From an uncultured cyanobacterium (GTDB taxonomy: Bacteria > Cyanobacteriota > Cyanobacteriia > Cyanobacteriales > Nostocaceae), in assembly GCA_903848645.1 (NCBI GenBank), contig CAINGU010000087.1, positions 62,001-126,000 on the forward strand: DNA of 64,000 bases, given 5' to 3'. This document shows, in pieces, positions 47,377-56,076 of the stretch. The position numbers and the translations under genes were made by a program. Every line of letters begins with the position of its first letter. Within the stretch, counting starts at the first letter, position 1. The notes beneath the pieces were generated by a model. The model did not search any database. It was given only the letters and a program-made list of their open reading frames with translations, and was not told the origin of the DNA.

Positions 47377-47721
47377 GTGAGTAATAAATCCAATCGAGTA
47401 TCAGAATTTTTTAATAGTGAGTCGGAAACAAGTAATTTATTATGGCAATATGTTAAATCATTAAGTCCAGAAACAGTTAACCAATTATCTAAACCTACTT
47501 CTACGGAAGTTTTGCAGGTAATGGAACGGAATATTATCGGACTTTTAGGAAATCTCCCTTCTGAACAGTTTGGGGTTACTATTTCTACTAGTCGGGAAAG
47601 CTTAGGACGCTTATTAGCATCTGCGATGATTAGCGGTTATTTTTTGCGGAATGCAGAACAAAGAATGGGTTTTGATGTGGTTATGCAAGGAACAGAAGCT
47701 AATAATAGCGAAGTTGAATAA
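47377..47721 (+). CDS. DUF760 domain-containing protein
   Basis: A 114-residue protein starting with GTG; the very strong site AGGAGGT lies 7 bases before it and decides the start. The DUF760 core is seen in LLWQYVKSLSPETVNQLSKP, VLQVMERNIIGLLGNLPSEQ and TSRESLGRLLASAMISGYFL followed by RNAEQRMGFD. The family is found in cyanobacteria and plastid-bearing organisms, its function largely unknown; a plant member takes part in chloroplast protein turnover. An intrinsic terminator follows. Confidence 0.87.
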   Translation: MSNKSNRVSEFFNSESETSNLLWQYVKSLSPETVNQLSKPTSTEVLQVMERNIIGLLGNLPSEQFGVTISTSRESLGRLLASAMISGYFLRNAEQRMGFDVVMQGTEANNSEVE

Positions 47722-47754
47722 TATTTTTTTAGGAAAATTCTTAAAATAAATATC

Positions 47755-47793
47755 AACTCGGTAGAGATATAATTGGTCTACCGAGTTTTTTTT
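47755..47793 (+). terminator. Intrinsic terminator after the DUF760 gene
   Basis: AACTCGGTAGA pairs perfectly with TCTACCGAGTT around an 11-base loop and the 3' side runs into eight T. It lies about 33 bases after the stop. Confidence 0.92.
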
Positions 47794-47835
47794 GTTATTT
47801 ATTGGTAATGGGTAATGGGTAATTAGAAAGAATTT

Positions 47836-47893
47836 ATTTCCTGTTCCCTGTTCCCTGTTGCCTGTTCCCTATTCCCTATTCCCTATTCCCTAT
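47836..47893. repeat. Short tandem repeat abutting the mutT start
   Basis: Heptamers TGTTCCC and then TATTCCC run up to the start codon of the next gene and leave no room for an ordinary ribosome-binding site. Confidence 0.85.
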
Positions 47894-48313
47894 ATGAATG
47901 AAAGTATTTCTATTCCTCATAAAATTATTGGTGTTGCTGTTATTTGGAATGACCAAAAACAGATTTTAATTGATAAGCGACTTCCTACTGGTACAATGGG
48001 TGGTTTATGGGAATTTCCGGGGGGGAAAATTGAAGTTGGTGAAACTATTCAAGAATGTATTAAACGAGAAATTTCGGAAGAGTTGGGTATAGAAATTGCG
48101 GTTGGAGAACATCTGATTACTATTGATCACACTTATACTCATTTGCGGGTGACTTTGACAGTTCATCATTCTCAACATTTAGCGGGTGTTCCTCAAGCCA
48201 TAGAATGTGATGAAATTCGCTGGGTAAGTTTGGATGAATTGGATAAATTTACTTTTCCAGCAGCGAATGGGGAAATTATTGCGGCTTTAAGGAAATATCA
48301 TCAGGAAAATTGA
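47894..48313 (+). CDS. mutT: Nudix hydrolase, MutT (8-oxo-dGTP diphosphatase) type
   Basis: The product has 139 residues from the ATG at 47894; an earlier in-frame start would only translate the tandem repeat. The Nudix box fits exactly: G44, E50, R58-E59, E62-E63, G65 in GGKIEVGETIQECIKREISE. The rest (RWVSLDELDKFTFPAANGEI) resembles MutT and related pyrophosphatases that remove oxidised dGTP. Substrate is by family only. The start codon directly follows a heptamer repeat, so translation must begin without a normal Shine-Dalgarno site. Confidence 0.87.
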   Translation: MNESISIPHKIIGVAVIWNDQKQILIDKRLPTGTMGGLWEFPGGKIEVGETIQECIKREISEELGIEIAVGEHLITIDHTYTHLRVTLTVHHSQHLAGVPQAIECDEIRWVSLDELDKFTFPAANGEIIAALRKYHQEN

Positions 48314-48364
48314 TAATCTGTCTGAATTTAATTAATTATCAATTTTAACTTCCACAAAAAACCG

Positions 48365-48530
48365 TTAAGGTGCTGGATTAGGATAACGATTATGAATTGC
48401 ATCCAATTCCGCAAAAACCTCTTTTTCTAGCACTACATTGACACTATCTATATTTTCTTGCAATTGTAGTAAAGTTGTTGCCCCAATAATTGTGCTTTTC
48501 ACAAACCAGCGACTTTTGACATTTATGAAA
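48365..48530 (-). pseudogene. C-terminal remnant of an aldo/keto reductase
   Basis: The minus strand encodes WFVKSTIIGATTLLQLQENI then DSVNVVLEKEVFAELDAIHN and RYPNPAP before a stop at 48365. This is the conserved end of a Tas/YajO-type aldo/keto reductase: the STIIGATxxxQLxENI motif binds NADP and family members end RYPNPAP. About 50 of some 320 residues remain; the rest is absent, and the stop of a small intact gene lies just upstream. A decayed gene. Confidence 0.8.
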
Positions 48531-48557
48531 CATAGCAACCCACATACTGTCAGAAAA

Positions 48558-48785
48558 TTACGTCATCACCTCAAAAGCATGAACTTCTAAAACAGATCCA
48601 ATCATTGCCGTTGTCATCAAATCTTCTCGGACTTTTCCTGTAATTTTGGCTTTTTGTCCTGATTTGAGTAAGTTTTTATCAGAACTTTTCGGAATTTCGT
48701 AGGTAACACCATCTTCTGTCACAAAAGCCCAAGCACCAAGTCCAATATTCCGACGTTCAATAGTACCAGTAATTGTAATAGTCAT
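48558..48785 (-). CDS. Small conserved protein, probable OB-fold, unknown function
   Basis: A 75-residue protein, almost all beta-strand by pattern: MTITITGTIERRNIGLGAWA, FVTEDGVTYEIPKSS, LLKSGQKAKITGKVREDLMT, VLEVHAFEVMT. Alternating strands with a GKV turn resemble a small OB-like barrel. I cannot name the family. No signal peptide or metal motif is visible. The start is directly preceded by a CAGTTGT short tandem repeat and the TTA-flanked element, and the aldo/keto reductase remnant follows its stop. Confidence 0.65.
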   Translation of the reverse strand: MTITITGTIERRNIGLGAWAFVTEDGVTYEIPKSSDKNLLKSGQKAKITGKVREDLMTTAMIGSVLEVHAFEVMT

Positions 48786-48813
48786 TTGTTCAGTTGTCAG
48801 TTGTCAGTTGTTA

Positions 48814-49008
48814 GAGGGTGTTTGAAAAGTCTAAATTCATACTAGCCCTGGCGATTAAAAATCGCGGCTACACAGACAAAACCCACCTATTCCTTCGGAA
48901 CGCTACGCGAACGTGGGTTAAAAAGCTTAATTTTTCGCTAGTCCACCTGCGTGGACTAGGTTTGTCTAGTAGCGAATTATATTCGCCCAAAACTTTTCAA
49001 ACATCCTC
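48814..49008. mobile_element. 195-bp miniature element with 17-bp inverted ends and TTA target duplication
   Basis: The left end GAGGGTGTTTGAAAAGT and right end, in reverse complement GAGGATGTTTGAAAAGT, differ at one base. TTA lies directly outside both ends (48811-48813 and 49009-49011), a 3-bp target duplication as made by some IS5-family transposases. Inside are a small dispersed repeat (TTCCTTCGGAACGCTACGCG) and hairpins such as AGTCCACCTGCGTGGACT. No transposase is encoded. Confidence 0.88.
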
Positions 49009-49069
49009 TTAGGCAAGAGGCAAGAGGGGAAAATTAGAGATTACCAATTACCAATTACCCATTACCTAA

Positions 49070-50917
49070 TTAAGCAGTTTGTCCGTCGTTCTTCAATGCT
49101 AAACGAGCTAGTCCGTAACAAAGTAAAGCATTAACAAGAAGGAAAATTCGGGCTAGGTTACTATTTCCTAAACCCCAAACAGCAGGATCATAAACAGCAC
49201 TAACTGTTAAGAAAGCTGTAATCCCTAAAGTTGCACCAATTGCAAACCATTTCCCCGTGGGATGTCCTAAAAATAAGGCTATTAACACAAAGGGAATTAA
49301 GACACTGGCAAAAAGCGGATTTAATGCGTCCGTTCCCTGTAAAGTGTTGCCTAGTTCGGGAATGGAACTACCTAAAACCCGGAAAGGCCATTGGGGAAGA
49401 TCAAAGATATAAAATCCTTTGAGGAAGAATAGGCCAGAACTGCCAAAAATTAAGCCGCTCGATAGTGACCAACTCCAAGCGAAGGGGAAGTAAACCCGTA
49501 AGAACCAAGCCAGGAGATAAGAACCTACTACCATTAATATTTTAGGCACTAAAGCGATCGCTCCGCCATCTATCCAAAAGCCGGGATTAAGATAGCCTTG
49601 TTCTCGCAACCACCGGAAAAAGTCGGGAACACTAATGATGCCGTCACTGGCTAATTTAACCGCAGCTTCGGCGTTGAGTTGTCCAGCCCCATAATAGTTC
49701 AAACCGTCGTCTTGAATGACTCTGGCCGACTGTTGGAGAACCTGTAAAATTTCATCAGGTTCTTTAATTCCCAAGGCTTTGACTAGTGCAGCCACACCCG
49801 CAACGTGGGGAGAAGCCATACTTGTGCCTTGAAGTCCCAGAAAGACACCTTCTCCTTGTTCATTAATAGTTTCTTGGAGAATTGTCCCGGTTTCACTCCC
49901 CCCAGGGGCAGAAATATCCACACCAGCACCATAGTTAGAATAGGATGCTCTTTCGCCGTCGGGTCCAAAAGCGGCAACGCCGATAACATGATCATAACGG
50001 GCAGGATAGCTAACGCCGTTGGTATCTTCATTCCCGGCTGCGGCAATGATAGTTACACCTTTGTTATGGGCGTATTTAACGGCATCTTCCATGAGTTGGC
50101 TTTCTCCACCACCACCTAAGCTCATGTTAATGATATCTGCACCGTTATCAGCGGCAAATTTGATGGCTTCGGCGATATCGGCTACTGTTCCCGCACCGTC
50201 AGCATTTAAGACCTTTAAGGGCATGAGGCTGGCTTCATAAGCCACTCCTGCGACACCATAGGCGTTATTGGTAGCTTGGGCAACTGTACCAGCTACATGA
50301 GTTCCATGGCCGTTGTCGTCTTTGGCGGCTTCGGTGTCGTTGACAAAATCATAGCCTTTGACAAATTTGGTTTCATTTAAGTCGCGGACTTTGGTAATGC
50401 CAGTATCAATGACGGCAACGGTGATACCACTGCCTTTACTTCGCGTCCATGCCGCTTCTATGCCGATTTTGTGCAAATTCCACTGTTTGCTGTAATACTG
50501 GTCATTGGGACCAATTAAAGAAGAAGTGGGTTCTTTATCATTTTGGGGTGCTAAAATTTCCCCCAACCAAGTGGCTTTCCCTTCCGGTACAGTTTTATAA
50601 ATGTAATTTGGTTCGATAAATTCTGTAACTTTGGCAAAGGGAGATTTTCTTAAATCGCTGAGTCTTTGGCGATCGCCTTTGATAATATAGACATGATCCG
50701 CTGCTGAATATTTATTATCCAGTTGGAGGGTAACATGATATTGCCCCGCGATCGCTTGTAAATCCTTTTGAATGACATTTTCTGCAATATCTTCCCGAAA
50801 ATCTAGCAAAATTGTCTCGAAGTCACCTTTAGCTGCTAGTCCCTGAAAATTCAGAAACCCAAACACAGCAGCAGTCAGTCCGATGACAAACAAGCACAAT
50901 AATATAAGTTTTTTCAT
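49070..50917 (-). CDS. Subtilisin-like serine protease (S8) with C-terminal membrane domain
   Basis: The product has 615 residues from the ATG at 50917 (a GTG two codons earlier is possible). An N-terminal hydrophobic segment (about 4-22) exports it. A propeptide-like region precedes the S8 domain, with catalytic Asp in VAVIDTGI, His in GHGTHVAGT and Ser in GTSMASPHVAGVAAL (D173, H206 and S368 counting from the GTG), and oxyanion Asn in AAAGNED. Beyond about residue 450 come four or five hydrophobic segments to the C-terminus, so the protease is membrane-held. Such a tail is unusual for secreted subtilases. Substrates unknown. Confidence 0.88.
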   Translation of the reverse strand: MKKLILLCLFVIGLTAAVFGFLNFQGLAAKGDFETILLDFREDIAENVIQKDLQAIAGQYHVTLQLDNKYSAADHVYIIKGDRQRLSDLRKSPFAKVTEFIEPNYIYKTVPEGKATWLGEILAPQNDKEPTSSLIGPNDQYYSKQWNLHKIGIEAAWTRSKGSGITVAVIDTGITKVRDLNETKFVKGYDFVNDTEAAKDDNGHGTHVAGTVAQATNNAYGVAGVAYEASLMPLKVLNADGAGTVADIAEAIKFAADNGADIINMSLGGGGESQLMEDAVKYAHNKGVTIIAAAGNEDTNGVSYPARYDHVIGVAAFGPDGERASYSNYGAGVDISAPGGSETGTILQETINEQGEGVFLGLQGTSMASPHVAGVAALVKALGIKEPDEILQVLQQSARVIQDDGLNYYGAGQLNAEAAVKLASDGIISVPDFFRWLREQGYLNPGFWIDGGAIALVPKILMVVGSYLLAWFLRVYFPFAWSWSLSSGLIFGSSGLFFLKGFYIFDLPQWPFRVLGSSIPELGNTLQGTDALNPLFASVLIPFVLIALFLGHPTGKWFAIGATLGITAFLTVSAVYDPAVWGLGNSNLARIFLLVNALLCYGLARLALKNDGQTA

Positions 50918-51017
50918 ATCCACTGATACCGCTTATTGTCAGTTTGTTCACTACGATAACTCATCTCATGATATTTTTGGGAAAATAGAGACTGGAAAAA
51001 ATTAAGAATTAAGAATT

Positions 51018-51455
51018 ATGGAACGTGGTCTTTTATGGTTGCCTTTATTAGTGGCATTTTTCTGGTTAGCGTGGCAAGGTTCACAGGAATTTCAGAAACT
51101 TGAGGCTTATCGCATTTGGGCAGAACAATTTGAACGGGCTAAATATGATATTTATGCAGTATTAGCTCAAAAAGGTAATGATATTACTTGGGGAAAACCG
51201 ACAACAAAAGGACCAATTGCATTAGAAACTTTTTCTTTATTAGATGTTCAAGAAATCCGCTTTTTGGTAAATGGTAATTCTGTGGATATGGAAAATCCAC
51301 CTCAAAAAGGTCGGAAAATTGAATTAGAGTTTTTATTGACTACTACTAAATCAATTTGTGTTCCGTTTACAGAAGTTCCCCTCGCAGCAGAATGGGGTAA
51401 GTTTTTGCAGAAGACATTAAAGAATTTGCAATTGGGAAATAGTGATCTAATTTAA
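51018..51455 (+). CDS. Single-pass membrane or secreted protein of unknown function
   Basis: A 145-residue protein with one N-terminal hydrophobic segment (LLWLPLLVAFFWLAWQ, residues 4-20) and a soluble part (FERAKYDIYAVLAQKGNDIT and WGKPTTKGPIALETFSLLDV, then EFLLTTTKSICVPFTEVPLA) with mixed alpha/beta pattern. I do not recognise the family; it looks like a conserved cyanobacterial protein. The soluble domain probably faces the periplasm or lumen. It is divergent from the subtilase gene, about 100 bp apart, so shared regulation is possible. Confidence 0.7.
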   Translation: MERGLLWLPLLVAFFWLAWQGSQEFQKLEAYRIWAEQFERAKYDIYAVLAQKGNDITWGKPTTKGPIALETFSLLDVQEIRFLVNGNSVDMENPPQKGRKIELEFLLTTTKSICVPFTEVPLAAEWGKFLQKTLKNLQLGNSDLI

Positions 51456-51533
51456 AAAAAGTAATGTTATATTCAATGCTTCTAGCGAGTTAGATATTTG
51501 CCGAATCCAAGCCATTTCTAGTTGTAAACCAAT

Positions 51534-52160
51534 TCATTGTATAATTCTAAAAGTGAGATTGATTCTCGGCATTACAGGCTTTGCAGTTTTAGGGATTTGA
51601 TGTTGCCAATATTCCTGGGTTTTACCTTTCATCATTAACAAGCTACCATGAGTTAAATTGAATGCCACTTTTTCTAATGTTTTATTAAATCTATGTCGAA
51701 GCCGAAATTTTCTTGCACCCCCAAAACTCACAGAAGCAATAATGGGATTTTTCCCTAATTCTGGTTCATCATCAGAATGCCATGCCATACTGTCTTTACC
51801 ATGACGATAAAAATTGATCAAGACACTATTAAAGGAGATTTTCGCTACTTCTTCAATTCTATTCTTAATCAAAAACAAAACTGGTGTCCAAGGTATGGGA
51901 TTCATGGTAATGTTTGAATATGTATAAGATTTTCCAGAGTCTCCATACCATGCCGTCAATCTGGGTATATCTATCTCTTTACCATAGAATTTTATCTTGT
52001 CTTGTCGCCAATTAATTTCCGTCAATAACTTTTGGAATATTAAATCACCTTCTTCTTCTGGAAAATAGTTAGGATAAAGGATAAGTTCTGCGTCAGGAAC
52101 AGAAAATTTAGTTACCTGCAAAAGGTTTAGGCTTAATTGAGTATCAGTATCGTATTTCAT
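51534..52160 (-). CDS. alkB: AlkB-family Fe(II)/2-oxoglutarate dioxygenase
   Basis: A 208-residue enzyme of the family that removes alkyl lesions from DNA or RNA bases. Iron ligands are H128 and D130 (MAWHSDDEPEL) and H187 (YWQHQIP); 2-oxoglutarate is held by R199 and R205 (RINLTFR). The substrate-recognition region (YGDSGKSYTYSNITMNPIPW) resembles the ALKBH2/3-like bacterial group. No signal peptide; cytosolic. Whether DNA or RNA is the target is not decidable from sequence. It lies next to a histidine kinase gene on the same strand but with no sign of a shared operon. Confidence 0.87.
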   Translation of the reverse strand: MKYDTDTQLSLNLLQVTKFSVPDAELILYPNYFPEEEGDLIFQKLLTEINWRQDKIKFYGKEIDIPRLTAWYGDSGKSYTYSNITMNPIPWTPVLFLIKNRIEEVAKISFNSVLINFYRHGKDSMAWHSDDEPELGKNPIIASVSFGGARKFRLRHRFNKTLEKVAFNLTHGSLLMMKGKTQEYWQHQIPKTAKPVMPRINLTFRIIQ

Positions 52161-52206
52161 TCAACAAACAAAATTGCTTTTTTAGGTTATTGCTTAAAGC
52201 CCATAA

Positions 52207-54042
52207 TTAGGATTTAGACTTGATTTGATAAATGGGAATTGAAATCACAAACTCTGCTCCTTTTTCAGGAGAAGAAATACATTTTAATGTTCCCCCATGT
52301 CGCTCTGTAATAATCTGATAGCTGATAGATAAACCTAAACCTGTACCTTTACCTATCTCTTTAGTTGTGTAAAAAGGGTCAAACAACTTTTGTTGTCCTT
52401 TTTCTGATATCCCTAAACCATTATCAGCAATTCGGATCATTACTTGTTGGGAATTTGGCATTTCGGTGGAAATCCGAATCTCAGGACAGTGTAGAGTATA
52501 TCTTAGTGATTCTGTGGTTTTACTATTGACAATTGAATCTTCTAATGTGTCAATAGCATTTGCTAAGATATTCATAAATACTTGGTTGAGTTGTCCAGGA
52601 TAACACTCTACTAAAGGCAGATTTCCATATTCTTTAGTTACCATGATTTTTGGTAAATTAGCTTTAGCCTTGAGGCGATGTTCCAATATCATTAATGTAC
52701 TGTCAATACCTTGATGAATATTAGTAAACTTTAATTCAGCTTCATCAAGACGCGAGAAAGTTCGTAGAGAAGTCACTATTTCCCGAATCCGCTCTGCACC
52801 AACTTTCATAGATGAGATAAGATTTGGTAGGTCCTCCACCAAAAAGTCAAGCTCAATATCTTCTACTTGTGCTTGAATTTCTGAGATAGGATCAGGGTAG
52901 TTGATCTGATAAAGATGTACTAACTGCAACAATCCTTCTGCGTATTCGTTAATATGGATAATGTTGCCATAAATAAAGTTAACAGGGTTATTGATTTCAT
53001 GGGCAACTCCAGCTACTAATTGACCCAAAGAGGACATCTTTTCACTCTGGATAAGTTGAGTTTGGGTGTGTTTGAGTTCTTGTAGAGTTTGCTCTAATGC
53101 TAGTTTTTGCCGTCTGAGTTGAGCTTCCGATTCCTGTTGGGCTTCCTCTGCAAGTTTACGTTCACTAATGTCTCTTGTAATACCTTGCACTTCGACAACT
53201 TCACCCTCTGCATTAAGTATCGGTGAACCATTGGAGAGAATCCAACAGTAACTACCATCCTTGCATTTGTGTCGCAACTCAAGTCCAGATTGCTTTTTAC
53301 CTGTTTGCACAATTCGTTCAAAAAAGGCTGAACATACTCCTGTATCATCAGGATGTACTAGGGGTTCGTAGGACTTACCGATGAATTCTGAGACTTCATA
53401 CCCAAACATATCTGTGAAGTTAGGAGAAAGATATGTTAGTGTTCCATCTAGTAAAAATGAGTAAATCACATCATTGGCATTTTCTACCATACTTCGGAAC
53501 TGAATCTCACTTTTTGCCAAAGCAGTTTGTGCTTCTTGATAAGCAGTGACATCTTCAACCATTGACAGCACACCAGTGAGCTTACCATTGGAGTCAGTTA
53601 AAGGGGTATTGTACCACTTACAGGTAATAATTCTCCCTTCTTTGGTAATATTTGTATTGGTAGAGAGAGTTCCGCCCTGTTGCTGTAGTAAAGCTGATAA
53701 AACAGGAGTTACTAATTCTCTAGCATTTTCAGGGACTATCAATTCTAACGCGTGGCGATTTAGTGCTTCTTGCTGAGTATAGCCAAAAATAGATTCAGCC
53801 GCAGGATTCCACCGTGTGACTTCAAAAGCTGTATTCCAGTAAATCACTCCCAAGGGATTACGCTCAACTAAAATAGATAACTCTTCTTGGGATTCTTTAA
53901 GTGCGGCTTTAGTGCGCTGAAAGTTAAGCCAGAGTTTATACTGCTGTTTAATAGAACGACTGGAAACTGAGAGGGCTGTTTCTAGTCGCTCAATATAATT
54001 ACGTAAGTTAGTTAATTCTTCCTGCAAGACTTGTGTAGACAT
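52207..54042 (-). CDS. PAS-domain sensor histidine kinase
   Basis: A 611-residue soluble kinase with no membrane segment. A coiled-coil start (1-55) leads to a PAS domain at about 55-170 (NPLGVIYWNTAFEVTRWNPA), a second PAS/PAC at about 178-298 (DVIYSFLLDGTLTYLSPNFT; ITRDISERK), a linker coil, the phosphoacceptor helix with H348 (LVAGVAHEINNPVNFIYGN) and the ATPase domain (MIRIADNGLGISEKGQQKLF; GKGTGLGLSISYQI). It should autophosphorylate and pass phosphate to an unlinked response regulator. The signal is unknown; no haem or flavin-binding residues stand out. Confidence 0.9.
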   Translation of the reverse strand: MSTQVLQEELTNLRNYIERLETALSVSSRSIKQQYKLWLNFQRTKAALKESQEELSILVERNPLGVIYWNTAFEVTRWNPAAESIFGYTQQEALNRHALELIVPENARELVTPVLSALLQQQGGTLSTNTNITKEGRIITCKWYNTPLTDSNGKLTGVLSMVEDVTAYQEAQTALAKSEIQFRSMVENANDVIYSFLLDGTLTYLSPNFTDMFGYEVSEFIGKSYEPLVHPDDTGVCSAFFERIVQTGKKQSGLELRHKCKDGSYCWILSNGSPILNAEGEVVEVQGITRDISERKLAEEAQQESEAQLRRQKLALEQTLQELKHTQTQLIQSEKMSSLGQLVAGVAHEINNPVNFIYGNIIHINEYAEGLLQLVHLYQINYPDPISEIQAQVEDIELDFLVEDLPNLISSMKVGAERIREIVTSLRTFSRLDEAELKFTNIHQGIDSTLMILEHRLKAKANLPKIMVTKEYGNLPLVECYPGQLNQVFMNILANAIDTLEDSIVNSKTTESLRYTLHCPEIRISTEMPNSQQVMIRIADNGLGISEKGQQKLFDPFYTTKEIGKGTGLGLSISYQIITERHGGTLKCISSPEKGAEFVISIPIYQIKSKS

Positions 54043-54225
54043 ACTGAAGTATTAATTCCTATTAATATTTTAAGATGGTGATTTAAACCTTGCTTGGACT
54101 TTCCTAGTCAAGCTATTTTTGTTAAAGCAGTGGTGAATTTTGAAAATACCCAGATAATTACAGAATACAACAATTTATTCCTAAATTTCACTAATAGACA
54201 ATCAATAAAAAAGTCGAAAATTTTT

Positions 54226-55047
54226 ATGAACGCAGTCACAATTTTAACAGTACCCGTTGCTTTAACTATTGCCGGTTCGGATAGTGGTGGAGGTGCAGGA
54301 ATTCAAACCGACTTACGCACATTCGCTTTTCACTGCGTTCACGGTACAACTGCTATTACCTGTATTACAGCCCAAAATACTTTAGGAGTTACTCGTGTTG
54401 ATGCTATGGCTGCGGAGGCTGTTATCGCTCAAATTCAGGCGGTTGTAGAGGATATTGGAGTGCAAGCCGCAAAAACGGGAATGTTACTCAACCAAGAAAT
54501 TATTTTAGCTGTAGCCCAGCAAATAGCAGCTTATAAAATTGATAATTTAGTCGTTGATCCTGTGATGGTATCACGGACAGGAGCGCAATTAATTGATGAT
54601 GATGCCGTGCAAACCCTGCGAAATACTCTGATTCCCCAAGCTGCTATTATTACACCAAATCGCTATGAAGCAGAGATTTTAAGCGGTATAGAAATTACTT
54701 CTTTAGAAGATATGCAAGCAGCAGCGGAAATTATGCACAAGGAATTGGGAGTTAAAGCAGTTTTAGTTAAAGGTGGAGGAATGTCGGGGAGTTTGCGGGG
54801 TGTTGACGTTTGGTTTAATGGGGAAAAGTTGGAGATTTTGACTACTTTTCAGGTACAGACAAAAAATACTCATGGTACAGGTTGTACTTTATCAGCGGCC
54901 ATTACTGCTAACCTAGCTTTAGGTAAAGACCTATGGACAGCAGTACAAGCAGCCAAGGAATATGTAACAAATGCTCTCACCTACTCCTTAGATATTGGTA
55001 AAGGACAAGGACCTGTCGGACACTTTTTTCCGTTATTGACAAAATAG
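54226..55047 (+). CDS. thiD: Bifunctional HMP kinase/HMP-phosphate kinase
   Basis: The product has 273 residues from the ATG at 54226; the upstream open frame is unlike the family. It phosphorylates hydroxymethylpyrimidine twice for thiamine synthesis. Signatures are PVALTIAGSDSGGGAGIQTD, FAFHCVHGTTAITCITAQNT, VDPVMVSRTGAQLIDDDAV and the ATP-binding end NTHGTGCTLSAAITANLALG. No TPP riboswitch was found in the 180 bp upstream. It stands alone, divergent from the histidine kinase. Confidence 0.93.
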   Translation: MNAVTILTVPVALTIAGSDSGGGAGIQTDLRTFAFHCVHGTTAITCITAQNTLGVTRVDAMAAEAVIAQIQAVVEDIGVQAAKTGMLLNQEIILAVAQQIAAYKIDNLVVDPVMVSRTGAQLIDDDAVQTLRNTLIPQAAIITPNRYEAEILSGIEITSLEDMQAAAEIMHKELGVKAVLVKGGGMSGSLRGVDVWFNGEKLEILTTFQVQTKNTHGTGCTLSAAITANLALGKDLWTAVQAAKEYVTNALTYSLDIGKGQGPVGHFFPLLTK

Positions 55048-55116
55048 ACGCAGGTTTTTTAATAGGTTGTATTAATCACATATAATTAGCTAATATACTG
55101 ATAGAATAGACTGGGG

Positions 55117-55141
55117 GTAGGGGCGCAGGGCCTGCGCCCAG
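55117..55141. repeat. GC-rich palindrome, second copy
   Basis: AGGGGCGCAGGGCCTGCGCC differs by one base from the palindrome at 7911-7934. It lies between thiD and the coiled-coil gene. Confidence 0.5.
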
Positions 55142-55281
55142 TCTTCCGCCCTACTTTCTGAATTCCAAATCTTTGCCTTTTGTGCATTTTTCGATTATTC
55201 TTGGGCATAATCTCACAAATAACTATATTCCTCCCCTTGTTACCCTTACTCTAATTACTCTATTTTGATACTAAAATATCC

Positions 55282-55974
55282 ATGAAAACATCTACAGGAT
55301 CTAACTATAGTCAACCACCTACCAGCTACCCTCCCTCTGTTCCCCTTTACGTTTATCGGGAGTTGACAGTGGAGTTACAAGCAGTACAATCCAAACTTGA
55401 TGTAGTCACAAGTCATAATCAGAAATTAGCCCAAGAAAATCAACAACTGCGTCAAGAAATTACTAAGGTGATTCAGTCTTGCTTAGAACTAGAAAAATTA
55501 GTTGATGCTTCAGCGCCTAGTTCTCCCACCCCAACCCGTAATATTAACCAAGTCAAACCTCCAGCCACACCTCCTAATAATGAGGTAAAATCTCAACCTG
55601 AACCTCAACCTATACCCCGTAATAATAACGAAGCAACATATACAAACAAGCCTCCCGTTAAACCAGCACCTCCACGTCAAGCAGCTACTCGTCCCCCAAA
55701 AAAATCAGTCATAAAAGCTACACATCCTCAAAACCGTCGTCAGAAGTCTGCTGCACCTAATACGGGTATGAATTTTCCAGTGTCAGAAACTGTATTTATC
55801 GAAGAAGAGGAAGTGCGTCATTATCCTCACCCTAAATCTCAGACAAAGGGATTAAATGGTTGGTGGTTAATGATTACTATTCTATTCATGATGGTGACTG
55901 GTTTTGCGGCTGGGTATTTAATTGTCCGTCCTTTATTGCAAAATCAAAGTCAACCTTCAACAATTAAAAATTAA
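55282..55974 (+). CDS. Coiled-coil protein with Pro-rich linker and C-terminal membrane segment
   Basis: A 230-residue protein. Residues about 25-72 form a coiled coil (LTVELQAVQSKLDVVTSHNQ and KLAQENQQLRQEITK). Residues 73-160 are disordered, rich in Pro, Asn and basic residues. A membrane segment lies near 190-212 (GWWLMITILFMMVTGFAAGY), with a short outward tail. The topology is that of a tail-anchored protein with a cytosolic coiled coil. I recognise no family; similar proteins occur in filamentous cyanobacteria. It follows thiD with a 234-bp gap containing a dispersed GC palindrome (55117-55141). Confidence 0.7.
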   Translation: MKTSTGSNYSQPPTSYPPSVPLYVYRELTVELQAVQSKLDVVTSHNQKLAQENQQLRQEITKVIQSCLELEKLVDASAPSSPTPTRNINQVKPPATPPNNEVKSQPEPQPIPRNNNEATYTNKPPVKPAPPRQAATRPPKKSVIKATHPQNRRQKSAAPNTGMNFPVSETVFIEEEEVRHYPHPKSQTKGLNGWWLMITILFMMVTGFAAGYLIVRPLLQNQSQPSTIKN

Positions 55975-56076
55975 CAATTAAAAATTAAAAAACAAATTAA
56001 CTGGTTTAGTGATATGAAGATGGATTAACGTATTAGCAAGGAAGTTAAGTTCCTTGCTGTTGAGATTGACAGAAAA

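Noticed and set aside
48818-49012. Plus-strand open frame of 64 codons
   Set aside because: It coincides almost exactly with the 195-bp inverted-repeat element and is a by-product of it.
54043-54225. TPP riboswitch upstream of thiD
   Set aside because: The conserved CTGAGA and ACCTGA-GATAATGC boxes are absent.
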